From Dendrocalamus latiflorus (taxonomy: Eukaryota > Streptophyta > Magnoliopsida > Poales > Poaceae), in contig CM029612.1 in NCBI GenBank assembly GCA_017311315.1, forward strand, positions 19,289,125 to 19,353,124: 64,000 nucleotides of DNA, read 5' to 3'. Below the pieces are notes generated by a model. The model searched no databases. It saw only the letters and a list, made by a program, of their open reading frames with translations, and had not been told where the DNA came from. Position 1 is the stretch's first letter, and each line of letters begins with the position of its first letter. Of this stretch, positions 26,501 to 38,718 are shown one piece after another. The position numbers and the translations under genes are program-made.

Positions 26501-29500
26501 AGTACAAGTGGGCTAGAAGAACAGTATGCTCAAGCTGTAAAAAAAGTTGTATTAAAATAGTTAAATTAAAAGAAAGTATACCACCTTGAGTGACTTCCTT
26601 TTGTTGCTGCTCTTAGGGCCAGATTGGATATTCAACATATCAACTCCATGTTTAAGGCTGCAATGGTCAATATTGGTACAATGATCATCTACGTGCAGAA
26701 GAGATTTATAGCCAAGTTGGTGGAGCACTAAAGATTAGATGGGAAACCTTTCGCTACATAGGGCAAACTGCACATCACTTGAAGGGTCTGGATTTGTACA
26801 GTGCTTAAGTTGATGACTCAAAGCAAAACCAACTATTTTATCAATACCTGAAAATAACAAAGTGAAACCATCATGCCATTGGACAGAATTGGAATATAGC
26901 AGGAACATGAATAGGAATGCTACTCACACTCATTCGTAAGGACACGATCCTTTACACATATTGTCTCAAGATCAGTGCATTCCAAGCCAATCCGTGTTAG
27001 AAACTGAAAGCAATTGCAGAAGGATGTTCATAAAACAGATGAAATTTTAATCAAGAATAACAAAAGAAGATCAAGGGAATGACAAGTCCACGAAGTAACC
27101 ATAGTCAAACTGGAGTACTATGTTATAGAAAATCCATGATTATCCATTTAAAACATAGCAATTTGCTCAACTCAGGATATCAGTGAAGAAAAGTCACATT
27201 TCTCTAATTATTCATATAACTTTCTGATACTTCTACATATTTGACACAAATCTAGAGGTGATAATAAGAAAGCAAGGCATTTAGCTAACCACACCACCAT
27301 AAGTTTCTGGATATGCAAAAGGAACAGTAGTCCAAAAGCTAAGGGATTCACTGTATGTTTATACTTATTACAAAACACAAAAAACACAAGTGTTCTGTTC
27401 AAACAAAAAAACAAGGCTGATTAAAGAAAAAAAGAATAGCTCAGAACATTCGTGTCAACCACAAAGTTCACTCAAATATATAAATAAATGAAAATATAGT
27501 TAAATAAGAAATGTGTTTAACACTAATACTTACAGATTGTATTTTTGAAATGTTATCATTTGCTTTAAGAACTTCAATATCTTGATCTAACATCTGGTTC
27601 CACCGTGAAAGCTCAACTTCATCCTGCAACATTTGTTCCAGATTTTAAAATGACAGAAGGAACTACTTTAAATTAACTATCCTTTTGGAATAACTCGAAT
27701 AACATACTTCTGGTGGCTGGATCGTCACTTTATTTGGGAAAAGCTTAGTTAGATGCCTCATTGCCTTTGAAGTTTCTTTATTTTTATCATTTCCCCGATC
27801 GAAGTCCTGCATTCGCTTGCATTAGTTTGTAACAACAAGATGCACTAATAAAGTGGGGAATATGTGATTAGTCAAATGAAGAAAGAAGGCAAGAAGGAAA
27901 AGAGTGAAAAGAAGACATAGACTAAACCATTAACACAGTAATGAATGCCATAATGGTAGTTATGAGTGTGATGTTGAAAAAAAATTCTATAGTTGTGATG
28001 GTACAAGACCAATGGTCAAATTTGTCACACTAGTTTTTGAAGAAAAAGAATGTCACTAGTGCCAGTCCGTGTACAGCACCGTCACATGGATTACCATGAG
28101 ATCCTTGAAGTTGTGGATCACTGGAAGGTAGCAACATACAGATACCAATCCACCATGCCCTCATTGCCTGCTAACAGCAGGGTTCCATTTCCCGCCTTCC
28201 ACCAAATCCCTGTGCTGTCCGGTATGCTGGAAACCAGCCTCTGGTTGAATCATTTCTTTTCTTTAATTTTTTTTCTTAATATTCTGTGTTCCCCTCATCT
28301 CTAATAAGCACTAGCATGTGCTTATCTTCAAAAGGGTTCCATTTCCCGTTTTTCCCAGATCCCTGTGCTGTCCTGTATGCCAGAAACCAGACTCCAGTTG
28401 ACTTGTTTCTTTTCTTTTAATTTTTTTCTTAATATTATGTGTTCCCCTCATCTCTAATAACCACAAGCATGTACTTATCTTCAAAATAGCATATAGCAAA
28501 ACTTAATTCCAGTTGGTTTAATAAATACCGGTCCAAGCAGGTTCCCGTCAGGATTTCGAACCCTGGCAGATGGCAATACGTGCTAACTGCTAAGATTTGG
28601 GCATGTCACACATTGGAAAAACATTTACTTTGCTACAAAAGAAAAAAAAAAGAGTTTCATTTACTGACTTCTAGAAATGTTATGAGTATTAATTAAGTCT
28701 TCCAGTTTTGTACTACGATTACAATGGAGAAAGTTTCTCACCGTTCAAACAACTAATAGTAGGAAGCAGGCAATTGCATGAACTATGAAGATCATGCACG
28801 ATGCTCAATAAGGTGGGCCAGATGAACCATCTAGCAATGGTACGTTTTGCAAGTATTGAACTACACAGGAAAAGTACTATGCCAGCTTTTTCTTATTTTT
28901 GACAGAAAATTAGAAGTCAACACAGTGGCCATTCATTGCAAATAAGCTTATTATATGGCTTACAATAGATTTGCATTAATTTATCTAAAAGTTGCGCATA
29001 ATGATATGAAGGCCACACATTTCAATGAAACAAACACCCAAAGAAAAAATATTTCTTAAACAGTAATATCTAATAGATGTCAATATGTCATAAACATAAT
29101 AAAAGTAAGATATCATAAACATAATAAAAGTATCAAATATTAGGGTAATATTCAGTATAATTAAAAGCTACCTGCAATGCAAGGTCAAGTATCGCTTGGC
29201 TGTATGGGAACTTTGAAAGTAAAAGAGAACTGGTGTTTGCCTGCATGTAAAAGTATCTCTGTTATCTATAAGTGACAACTAAACCACACAACAGACTTAT
29301 AAGGAGCATTTGTAGACTACTATGGACAAACTTTACAAACAGTACCTTCTCTTTGCAATTGTCAGGCTGGATATGAGAACCAATAATAAAAACACCTGCT
29401 GGGAAAAATTCAAGCTTGCTCTTCAGACCATGATAGGAATCATTATTCCCACATATTTTATCTGTTTCCTTCAGAAACAGGATTAGAGGACCATGCTGAC

Positions 29501-32500
29501 ATTCTTCAGAGATAAACTGTGGAACAAGCACAGTTAGAAGGAAAGCAAAATAGCATCGACACAAATCATGGCCAAAATTAATACAAAGATGTACAAACCT
29601 GAATAATCACATCAAATGGATGCTTGGATCTATCTTCCCATCCTGGACCATCGAGGCATAATGAATCAACTGAAAGAGCAGGTCAAAATATAGTAATTAG
29701 CAAGTGAACTGAAATGGTGCAATAACCATGAGAAATTTAAGCACAAGTAGCATCATGTAATTTATTGTCATTTCTTCAGACCATATTAGCACATCAAGGA
29801 CTCACCTGAACAAAATAAACCATGATCAACTTCACAATTGCCTCCAAGATCAATACCTCCTGGAATTTGTTTATCAAATCTTACTCCAACCTTCGATGAT
29901 CTATTTTCTTTGAAAGGAAGAAATATTTCACCTTGTGAACCAAAATCTGGAGGGCTACAGATTGAACAATTTAACATCAGTCAGCAGCAGACATTATAAT
30001 GCATTAAGATATATTTAAATAACCTGAGAAGTTTCTTTGCTTTCAGCGGACCAAATGTCACATCTTTGCAAACCTCAGGAAGCATCATAAGTCAGTCCGA
30101 TAAATCAGGAGAACAAAAAATGGAAACCCCCTTTATTTTGTTTGTTGAACCAAAGAATCAGACAGTTTCATTTAAAATAGGTTGTATGACTGCAAATAGT
30201 TCTGGGAAGTAAAGGATGACTCATACCTCTGTCCATCAAGGATAATGCCTGTCGACTGCAATGAACCAATGTACCTCACTCTATCACCTGAACAAACCAT
30301 CCGACGATCAATGACATTTATTTAAAAAACATACCAAAACATTTGAACCATATCCCCATGCCTGCTCAGCCAGATTGTGGACAATCCCATGTCCACTATA
30401 TTCCCATTACTACTATGCTCGGCCATAAACATGAAGTACAACAAGAAGATGGCCTATAGCAAGCCACAAATTATTAATGTTCTTACCCTTTTTGTATGAC
30501 TCTGATTCCTTGGAAGTCTGACCCTGAAATAAGAAAAATATGTTTTGAGATTCTCAATTATTTAAATAAATTTACATTGTACCAATAAATACAGAGTACT
30601 CTTGGTGCAAAATCACACGAACTCTAAACTTTACTTTTGTGCAAAACAGAATACAGGAAGATGAGTAAGACCATTGATATTGATAGAACGATACAGATAA
30701 AGGAGAAAACAAACAGTCATGTCAACAAGACTAATTTGAAAACTTACTAATAACGGTTGTCCTAACAATTTTAACACAGAGAAAAAAAAGTGGGGATAAT
30801 TGCAGAGAAGCTTACACCAAACAGCATTGAAGATTCTACGATGAGCAACCTAGCACCAAAATGTTTTGCAAGTGCCTTCACCAGATATTGTTGGTAGATC
30901 TCACTTCCTGTAAAAGATATGTTACCACACTTAGCACAAAATAATACCATTCATTGCAAAATTAGCAAAGCTACAATACAATACCAAGCTTACACCAAGT
31001 GTAGAGTATATACCTGTTGGACCGGATAGCAGCACTCGTTGACTAAGAGAAGATATATCTTTTGTAAACTTGATATAGTCCTTGCAACATAAATGTATAT
31101 ATGCTGATGACAGGAGCGCACATTTGGTATTCTTACTACAAGGACAAAGATTTATTAGAACATAGATTAGAACATTCACAGGACATTCACAAATCAAGGT
31201 TACAGATTAGGAGAAGGTAAACTACTATAAGTCTACTATAGTGATCATCAATATCAGAGTGCTGTGGCCAAATGATTATTCTTTCAAGCATTACACCAAC
31301 AAATTTCTGATGATTAAAGTTATTAGATGGAACTTACAGTTCATTGTAATAATTGTCCACAAAATATCATTATCATTACTATTATAAAAAAAATGAGTTG
31401 GTGGTCGTGCGTCCCTTCTTCTCCAACCGCCTCATTCTCAACTTCTCATCACTCTCCACTTTTCAACTGATCAGAATAACTCTCTTCTATAGCATAATTC
31501 TCTATATATCAAATAAATTTCGTTGCAACACACAAGCAGGTGACTAGTAAGGCGTATATGAAGGGCTAGCACCGAAGCAGGCCAAAACTGTTGCCATATG
31601 TGCGCTTTTCTTTGTGGCATCTAATTCCTTTGATTGTAAATATAAGTCATCTTAGAATCCACACTAGTTTTCTAAAAGAAATGGAATGTAAAATAGGGGA
31701 AATTAACTGTGTGAAGTATACTAAAACAATGAAGTGAGTTGAGTGAATTTTTATTAACAGGCAGTTGTACTGAATTATACTTCCTCCATTGAAAAATGTA
31801 AGGTGTTGTTTGACTTGGCACAGTCTCCAAAGTTAACTTTGACCATTAATTTCTTTTACAATATGATAGTAATAATAACAAAATCATGACTATATGAAAG
31901 TGCATTACTTACATAAATGAATTTAATGGTATCACTTTTGTAGCACTAGACATATATTGGTGGACTGAATTGTTAACCAAAATTTACAAAATGTCAGAAT
32001 TTGACTGTCAAAATGCATGTTATGAAAAATGGTGGGAGTAATTACTGTAAAGGAAAGGAACTATAAATAAATGAAAACTAAAGTCAAGTAACTATATCTG
32101 TAGTCACGAACAGAACATTATCGTACATACTATTCATTTACAACATATCACAAACAGGACACCATAAGAACAAAGAGAGTAGAATTATTAACCACTGCAT
32201 ATATAGTTACCTTAGATAATATGGACAGCTATCAAATGACTCCGAGATGTCATTAGCATCAATAGTTGCATTTTTTAGATCCTCCTTTAATAGTTGACAC
32301 CGAGCAAATGGTATATTTTCTTCAGAGTTAGACTGGTCCTCCATTGTTTTACATAAACTACTAAGTAGATGTGGACCTGATGATGATCCTGCAACAATGT
32401 TTACCTTACTACCTTAGCACCCTTTTTATCACAGCAAAGTGCAAATTTAAAATAAAATACATTAGTCTCACCAATAGACATCAGTGGAGGTCGGCCTTTT

Positions 32501-34989
32501 CCAAAGTAAAAGGATGATACTTTGGGTCCTTTGGATGATAAATGGTCCTGAATATCTTTGACAAATGAATGTTGGCCCTGCTGAACACTACTGCAAGTAG
32601 AGGAAAACGCTGAAGTGCTTGATTTCTCCTCTGACAGTTGCTCAAATATCTACCGTCACATTAAGAACTTTCAATGCCAAAATTTTAACTTGTATAACCA
32701 TTGCTTATTACTTCATATTAATTTTAAGTTTGAAACTAAGTCTAATACAAATCAAACTCCTTCATCAGTGCTAGCCCCAAACAGAACAAGTAAGGTGGGA
32801 CTAGATGAAGTAGGCAATAGGCAATAGAAAAGGATACATAAGCGTGCCTCACGGGTGAACTAAAGACAATTTCATCCCCTCCACTCAAGGTAATCTTAGC
32901 AGTCTTGTCCAAAGCCTTGCCATTTACGTGAACAACTTTGGACTCATAGATTTCAAGGAGAGCACCTCGCTAATACAAAAAGTCAACACAGAAATTTTAG
33001 TAAATAAGAGGTGACATGAGTGCATAACAAGGGAACTCCTAAAAAACTCCACAATACCTTAGCATGCTTTAGTCTACAAACAGGTGCGCCAGTAGATGAC
33101 TCGTCCAGTCTCAAATCATGATGTGCACCATAACCAACGGTAAAATGGGAGGATTGAATAGGAAGGGATGGATTCTGCGCAGAACAAAGAGAAATGCAGT
33201 AAATTAAATGAAGAGCTGCAGTATATGATGAAATTGTTAAAAGTATTTTGTAGCTCCTACTTAAAATAATGAAGTTAAAATATCTTAGAGACAATTAAAC
33301 TTGAAGAAATAAACTTAAATGCTACTTATATACAATAGCATGTACAAAAATACTTCTGCTTCCAAATTGTACATGTTAAAGATTGCAATTGTTATGTGAT
33401 TCACTAGAGCAAGAAGTGGACATCAAGGCTCAAGAACTAGCAAAAATATATTTGCCAAACATTATGTAACTGTATATCCACATTAGTGGCCCAACTGAAA
33501 CAGTGGTGCAGGTTTAAGAAGAAAAAAACTCCAAAGAAATCAGCATCAGTATTTAGGCATGATGATTGAGAAGTTATCTAAGAGTGAAGATTGCACAATG
33601 CATATTATACATTTCAAATAGACTCAGCTGAGAACACAACACAGGATGTATAAAATTTATCTCGAGTCAGGACTAAAACACTAAGGAGATTTATATGAGA
33701 TGCTGTGAAGCACATGACCCTATGCCTGCAGCATACATCCTAAAAAAGATTTTAAAAGATCATCGAATTCAGCACGCCCTCTTTACCTTGTTGGTGATAC
33801 ACCTCATTTATAACTTGTTAGTGAATTTATTTAGGCACCCATGGAGAACAATAGAGTATTTTTGAATGGTATCAGATACAAAATAACTTTTCACAATCCT
33901 GGAAGAATATTATTTCAATTATGTAGAACATAGTGATTATATGTTGTAAAATTAAAATGAAACCTTATATATGAAATGAAGTTGTTCGCCACTAAGCTCC
34001 ACAAAACAATTCCCATTTGAAGGGTACAGTGTACATAAATTGGATGGTGGAATAGGGAGGCAGACAGGTTCATATAATCCAAAGAAATAAAAGTGTTCTG
34101 CTCCATCAACCTATTTTAAATAAAAATGTTCTGCTCCATCAACCTATTTCTGAGAGGGAAGATGAGGTTTTACTGTATGCATGATGGATAAATAGCACGG
34201 AGTTGTTGACAATAGTGCCACAAAAGTGCTTCCGTTGGTAATGAATTATTCAGATCATAAAAAAATAAAACCTGATCACTATTCTCATCCAAAGCAATTC
34301 GATTTCATGAGTTTTGACTGATTTAAAAAATCAGAAACGAGCCGCACCGTAGCATACTGGGAGATTAGTCTGCACCAGGGCTCATGGCGCCTGCTGGCCA
34401 CTGCGGCCTGCCGTTTATTCAAGATCCCAGCCACCTTGGCCGACAAATCCTTCGCCCTCTTTATCTTCGCCGATAAATCCTTAACATTAGCGCCACGCCT
34501 ATGCCCTGCACCAACGAGAAAATTTATCAGACCCGAGGCCCCAAGCGAAAACCGACGTCCTGGCCACAACCAGAAGAAGAGGCTCCTACCGGCCGAATTC
34601 GACACCGCCTCCCCGGACCTCAGGAAGGCCTCCAGCCTGTCCATGGCGCCGGTCAGCGCCTGGAGCCCAGCCGTGTCCGGCATCGCCACCGTCGCACCGC
34701 CGGCAGCTGTCGCCTCAGCCTCAGATGAAGCCGCCGCCGCCGCCTCCTTCGTGCTATCCGCCTCCGTCGCCGCAACCTACCACCACCACCGTAAACAACA
34801 TCAACATCAGATCAAAACCAAATCGGCTAGAAACCCAGAGAGCAGCATGCACGGGGAGATCCGGACCTTGGCGCGCTTCGCGGGGCCGCGCCCCGACTCT
34901 GACGCCGCCGCGGGCCCCGCCTCCTCCGTCGGGCCCTTCTCCTGCTCCGCCGGGCGCTTCGCCGCGGCGCTCCTCCTCGTGTCGACCAT
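23593..34989 (-). CDS. FHA-domain AAA+ ATPase, 27 exons, 1,113 residues
   Basis: Exons, high to low: 34989-34867, 34776-34348, 33174-33058, 32969-32853, 32649-32472, 32388-32211, 31135-31014, 30907-30816, 30523-30487, 30287-30227, 29954-29806, 29669-29599, 29516-29346, 29240-29172, 27806-27708, 27623-27534, 27003-26928, 26847-26748, 26657-26585, 26371-26192, 25763-25641, 25547-25464, 25363-25179, 25048-24910, 24488-24429, 24247-24143, 23706-23593. All junctions are GT-AG and the joined frame is open. The start 'MVDTRRSAAAKRP' is a basic, nuclear-type N-terminus. An FHA domain lies at about 185-262, with 'FTVGYGAHHDL' where the usual Arg is Tyr. A degenerate P-loop 'LSGPTGSEIYQ' is near 417. 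The active AAA+ domain has Walker A GPPGTGKT (853-860), Walker B 'SVIFVDE' (907-913), sensor 'AATNRP', arginines 'RRLPRR' and 'GYSGSDLK'. The C-terminus is 'KKTTLSYFM'. This matches the Arabidopsis At4g02480/At1g02890 class, related to the Msp1/katanin/Vps4 clade. The cellular substrate is not known to me. Confidence 0.93.
24557..24851 (-). mobile_element. tRNA-derived SINE in ATPase intron 24, with 16-bp duplication
   Basis: On the minus strand the element starts near 24851 and carries a Pol III A box 'TAGCCCAGTGG' and a B box 'GGTTCGACTCC'. It ends in a T-rich tail, as in rice p-SINE elements. Perfect 16-bp direct repeats 'aaaatgagcatcataa' flank it at 24541-24556 and 24852-24867. It makes up most of the 421-bp intron and leaves both splice sites intact. 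Confidence 0.9.
28181..28488. repeat. Two tandem copies of a 154-bp unit in ATPase intron 14
   Basis: The block 'ggttccatttcccg' to 'cttatcttcaaa' occurs twice, starting at 28181 and 28335, at roughly 85-90% identity by eye. It lies in the longest intron (27807-29171) of the ATPase gene, next to a SINE-like promoter. Confidence 0.8.
28505..28615 (-). mobile_element. Probable tRNA-derived SINE head
   Basis: The minus strand has an A-box-like 'TTAGCAGTTAGCACG' and a B box 'GGTTCGAAATCC' at SINE-like spacing, followed by 'GGGAACCTGCTTGGACCGG'. A target-site duplication was not found. The element may continue into the duplicated unit at lower coordinates. Confidence 0.5.
31780..32038. mobile_element. 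Stowaway-type MITE, 259 bp, in ATPase intron 6
   Basis: The ends are CTTCCTCCATTGAAAAATG and its inverse CATTTTTCATGGTGGGAG form, close to the Stowaway terminal consensus. TA dinucleotides flank it at 31778-31779 and 32039-32040. It is a Tc1/mariner-type non-autonomous element within the intron between exons 6 and 7. Confidence 0.8.
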
Positions 34990-34999
34990 CTCGCCCACC

Positions 35000-36100
35000 C
35001 CCTCGGATCGGAGACGCGAGACCACCACGCGAGAGGAAGAGAAGGGGAAGACGAAACGAAGCAAGGAACCAGAACAACGTCGCGTCGCGGAGAGAGAGAT
35101 AGGAAAACAAAATTCGAAGGATTAGCGGGCAATATAATAGAGCGCCGCCGCGGCGACCACCACGCCAATAATACGGCAGCGGCGTGACAGGCTAGACCGT
35201 GCCGTCGAGGGCCGGCGCGTGATTCCGCAAGGTTTCGAGGGGGTTGCGTGCGTTTTCTGCCCTTTCTCCGGGAAGGGAAGGGGCGTGTGGTGTGTGCTGT
35301 GTGGGTTCGCTGCACGAGTCGGGACGGGAGACCGGTCTGCGGAGGCGGCTCGTCCGTCGGGGGGTTTTAATTTTAAAACAGGAAAGTGATTCGGTTTTAG
35401 GAGCTCTCGTTCGTATTTCGGCCGCTACTGCCGACTTCTCCGTTTCGGGGTTGTGGTTTCCGTATGGCTGATTGCAGACTTTAGAGAGGTTGACCTAGAT
35501 GGACAGTGGACTGTAGAGTCCGGGTCTTTCAGAGTATATTCTAAATGTTTATGAAAGAGAGAGAGTACGGAGGTCTCTCGGAGCGCAACCTTTTATGCTG
35601 TGTTTTTTATGTTTAGCTGTTTATGAAAGAGAGAGAGGCAAAGATTCGCTTACGATTTTAACCGATATAAATAAAATCGCTGTAGTGTGTACTACAATCA
35701 ACTTATAATACTCTGTTTTAAAAAGATATTCTGTTTAAAAGCTATTTACTGCAGAAATCACTTTAATGTTGAAAAGACTTTTAGAAGCAAAAAGAAGAAG
35801 AAGAGGGTCTCACTCTCTCCAGGTGTACTTTTGATGTTGCCAAGATTTATTGAAGTTAGTAATGCATACTTCAAAATAATATTATGAACTATAGAAGAAT
35901 TGGAAATTTTGCAAAGTAGGATTTTTTTAAGATTCTAAACATCCAAATAAAATAAATAGAAACCTTTATGGACTTATATTTTTGAAAAAAAAATAATAAT
36001 AATCAAGATTTTCTTGTAAGGTTAGTAGTATCTTGCCACTTGGCAAGAATGCAATAGTTTGTTGGGTTTGTAAATAGGAATAATACGCTCATGCAAGCAC
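35000..36100. other. 5' flank of the ATPase gene; no other gene seen
   Basis: A CT-rich leader (minus strand) lies at about 35110-35000. A weak TATA-like 'TATTATATTG' near 35140-35130 could be the core promoter, but this is uncertain. Repeated 'gaaagagagaga' tracts lie at about 35550-35640. Open frames on the plus strand here are antisense to GC-rich exon 1. Confidence 0.4.
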
Positions 36101-36651
36101 TAAGAGCATCTACAATGGTTTGTTTCTTAGCTTGTTATTGAGAGGAGAGAGAATACTCAATCCAATAAAAAGAAACAAGCCTTCCAATGGATTGTTTCTT
36201 GAGCTTGTATCTAAGACTTCAATTGCTAAGTGTGCATGATTCTTGATGATCAACAATAAAGTATAACTTTGTGGCCTACATGTTTTGGCTCATTTATCAT
36301 ATCATCTAGGGCAAGTATGTTAAATACAAATAAACAAATTATTGAAAGCGGAACTATTTATTTCTCATGGAGAACCATGGCATTTTTTTGAAAAAATACA
36401 AAGCAAACGGACTAGTTTGAAGAAAAAAAACATAATTATTTAGGCCTAATTATTTTAGTTGTGACTAAACCTTTGCCAAATATTCTCAACTTCGTCTCTT
36501 TCGAGTTAGACATGCATTGGTCGAACTCAAATAGTGTTTTCTCCGTAGTACATCAACAAAGGCAAGCGAAGCGCATTGATGATTTCCGGTGGTAGAACGG
36601 TCGATGTGCACAGAGTCTCATTCAAGTCTAAAGGAATGGTTATCATTTCTT

Positions 36652-36720
36652 ACTCATCTTGTACTATCATGTTGTGAAGAATGATGCAAGCTCGCATGAT
36701 GTTGGGAATGTGCAGAAGAC
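36652..36720 (-). pseudogene. PIF/Harbinger transposase C-terminal scrap
   Basis: The minus strand reads 'LHIPNIMRACIILHNMIVQD' followed by a stop. This matches the conserved end of the DDE_4 nuclease of plant Harbinger elements. A 'gagcatctacaatgg' motif at about 36107 resembles a MITE terminus. The rest of the transposase was not recognised. The 112-codon minus frame at 37448-37110 has no recognisable domain. Confidence 0.6.
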
Positions 36721-38289
36721 TGCATGGTAAAACTGAGTATGACAAACACAAGTACTACACTGATTTCTCCATACTGGAAGTTTGGTCAGCATGCATGCAT
36801 GTGTGAACTCAAGAATATCGCAAAAGTAAAACTAGAGCATGAACAACACATGTAAAACAAATAAACTGAACTAAACAAAGTAGTTATAACATGAGTACAA
36901 ACCATAAACTGAACTGAACAATAGTACCACAATACATGAGTACTGGCCATAAATTGAACTAAATAATAGTATCACAAAACATATAATCTCCCGCCACTAT
37001 TGTCAGATTTTACCAAAACCTTCCAGCTAATATGCAAACCTACCAAAGTATGTACCAAATTAGTGTCAGAATATAGAAAAACAATCAGATTTTACAAATA
37101 AAAGCATACTCAATTATCCGTTCCAAATAGCATCAATCTCATACACTTTAACGCCATTGCACGCTCAAATTTTGCATCATCATTCAGCCTAGTAGTGTCA
37201 ACCAGCAGGTTTAGCATCACCCTCATTATCAAGGTCGATGCAATCTTGGAATGATTGTTGCGGTACTGAACATGGAGTGCCTGAATCTGGTATTTGCCAT
37301 CGATGGACTCCCTTGGGCCGGTAGCGGTGACAATGGAGCATAGTGCGTGGGAACACCAACAAAATGAAAATTTTCTAGATGCGGTTGTTGTGGGGATGGC
37401 GGAAATTACTGATTTTGAATAAAATTTGTGAAACCATCGGGCGGACAAGGATTCATCCCCTAGGGGGAAAATGAAAACATAAAAACTATAGTAGCAACAA
37501 GACTCTTTGTTTTTGCAAAAAATGAAAATATGAGGAAAGGTATAAACCTAGGTCTATAGTACAAGAGAAAGGACATGGTATATTCCAATTAAGTTACATC
37601 AAATAGCGTCATAGTGAGAAAGAGATTAATTAGTGCCAAAATTGGGACAGATGATGTATGTATGCATCAGTTGTTATGCCAATCAAACTAAATCACAATA
37701 GCTATCAAATTGTATCCAATAAATCAAGATAAATAATTTCAAAATTACATGCAGCTACTTGTATCATACCACCCCCTATTGCATCCACTAACCAAAGAAC
37801 TAAGTGGATCACAGTCAACAAGGGATGAAGATTCAACTGCACTGAACAAAACCAAAATTCCCAAATACTTACCCCAACTGTGGAGACAAATCAGTGTGAG
37901 AGGAAGCCCACCAAGCGACGGAGGAGGTAGTGGTGCTTTCTCATGTGCCAGTGACCAGCTATGGGAGGCAAGACACCGCAGAAGCAACTAGCTACCAAGG
38001 CGATGCTCAATCAACGCCGACGATGGTGGGCGTCAAAGACATCCAGCTCTTACGCTGCATAAGGGGCAAGAAGGCCTAGGCATAGAGGATCTTTGCTTTT
38101 TCTCTATTCTTGTTCTATTAGCTAGATGGGTAATTTGCTCGTTGTTTTGGCATATTGTAATGGTAGGCTCTAATCTTAATAAAAATGGAATGTGTACTGT
38201 GTTTCTTACTGTATTTGCTTGTTTTCAGATGGAATAGTTAACATTTTCTGAGGCTAGCCGAAAAAAGAAAAAAAATTAGGTATAGAATG

Positions 38290-38718
38290 AACTATCACAG
38301 ACAATTTTGTAATATAAACCGTCTGTGAAGAACTATCATAGACGGCTCAAACCAAAAACCGTCTGTGATACTAGCACATCACAGACGGTTCTATCTACCA
38401 ACCGTCTGTGATGAAAAAAATATCACAGACGGTTCTAGCTACCAACCATCTGTGGTACTCATCCATTACAGATGGTTGGTAGTTAGAACTGTCTGTAATG
38501 TGTGAGTGTCACAGACGGTTTTTTATTCGAGCCGTCTGTGATAGTGTTCTTCACAGACGGTTCTAGTTACAAACCATCTGAGTTGTGATTATCACAGACG
38601 GCTCACAAACCGTCTGTGATAACCTCCGATTATCACTGACCCATAAATTCAGACGATTCGAAAAACCGTCTGTGATGACGGTTCCGAACCGTCTGTGATG
38701 ACCCTTTTTGTAGTAGTG
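38290..38718. mobile_element. Second CACTA terminus with subterminal repeat array
   Basis: More than fifteen TCACAGACGGTT-type repeats in alternating orientation lead to CTTTTTGTAGTAGTG (38704-38718). Read inward this is CACTACTACAAAAAG. The motif is shared with the element ending at 21691, so both belong to one family. The opposite end and any transposase were not found to the left, so this is a deletion derivative or truncated copy. Confidence 0.8.

Noticed and set aside
34436..35315. Plus-strand frames of up to 229 codons opposite ATPase exons 1-2
   Set aside because: They are antisense to exons whose protein is recognised and have no domain of their own.
37110..37448. 112-codon minus-strand frame near the Harbinger scrap
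   Set aside because: It has no recognisable domain and no splice or start context. It may be element debris.
38290..38718. Regularly repeated 12-mers considered as a CRISPR-like array
   Set aside because: The repeats alternate in orientation, have irregular spacing and end in a CACTA terminus in a plant genome. They are transposon subterminal repeats.
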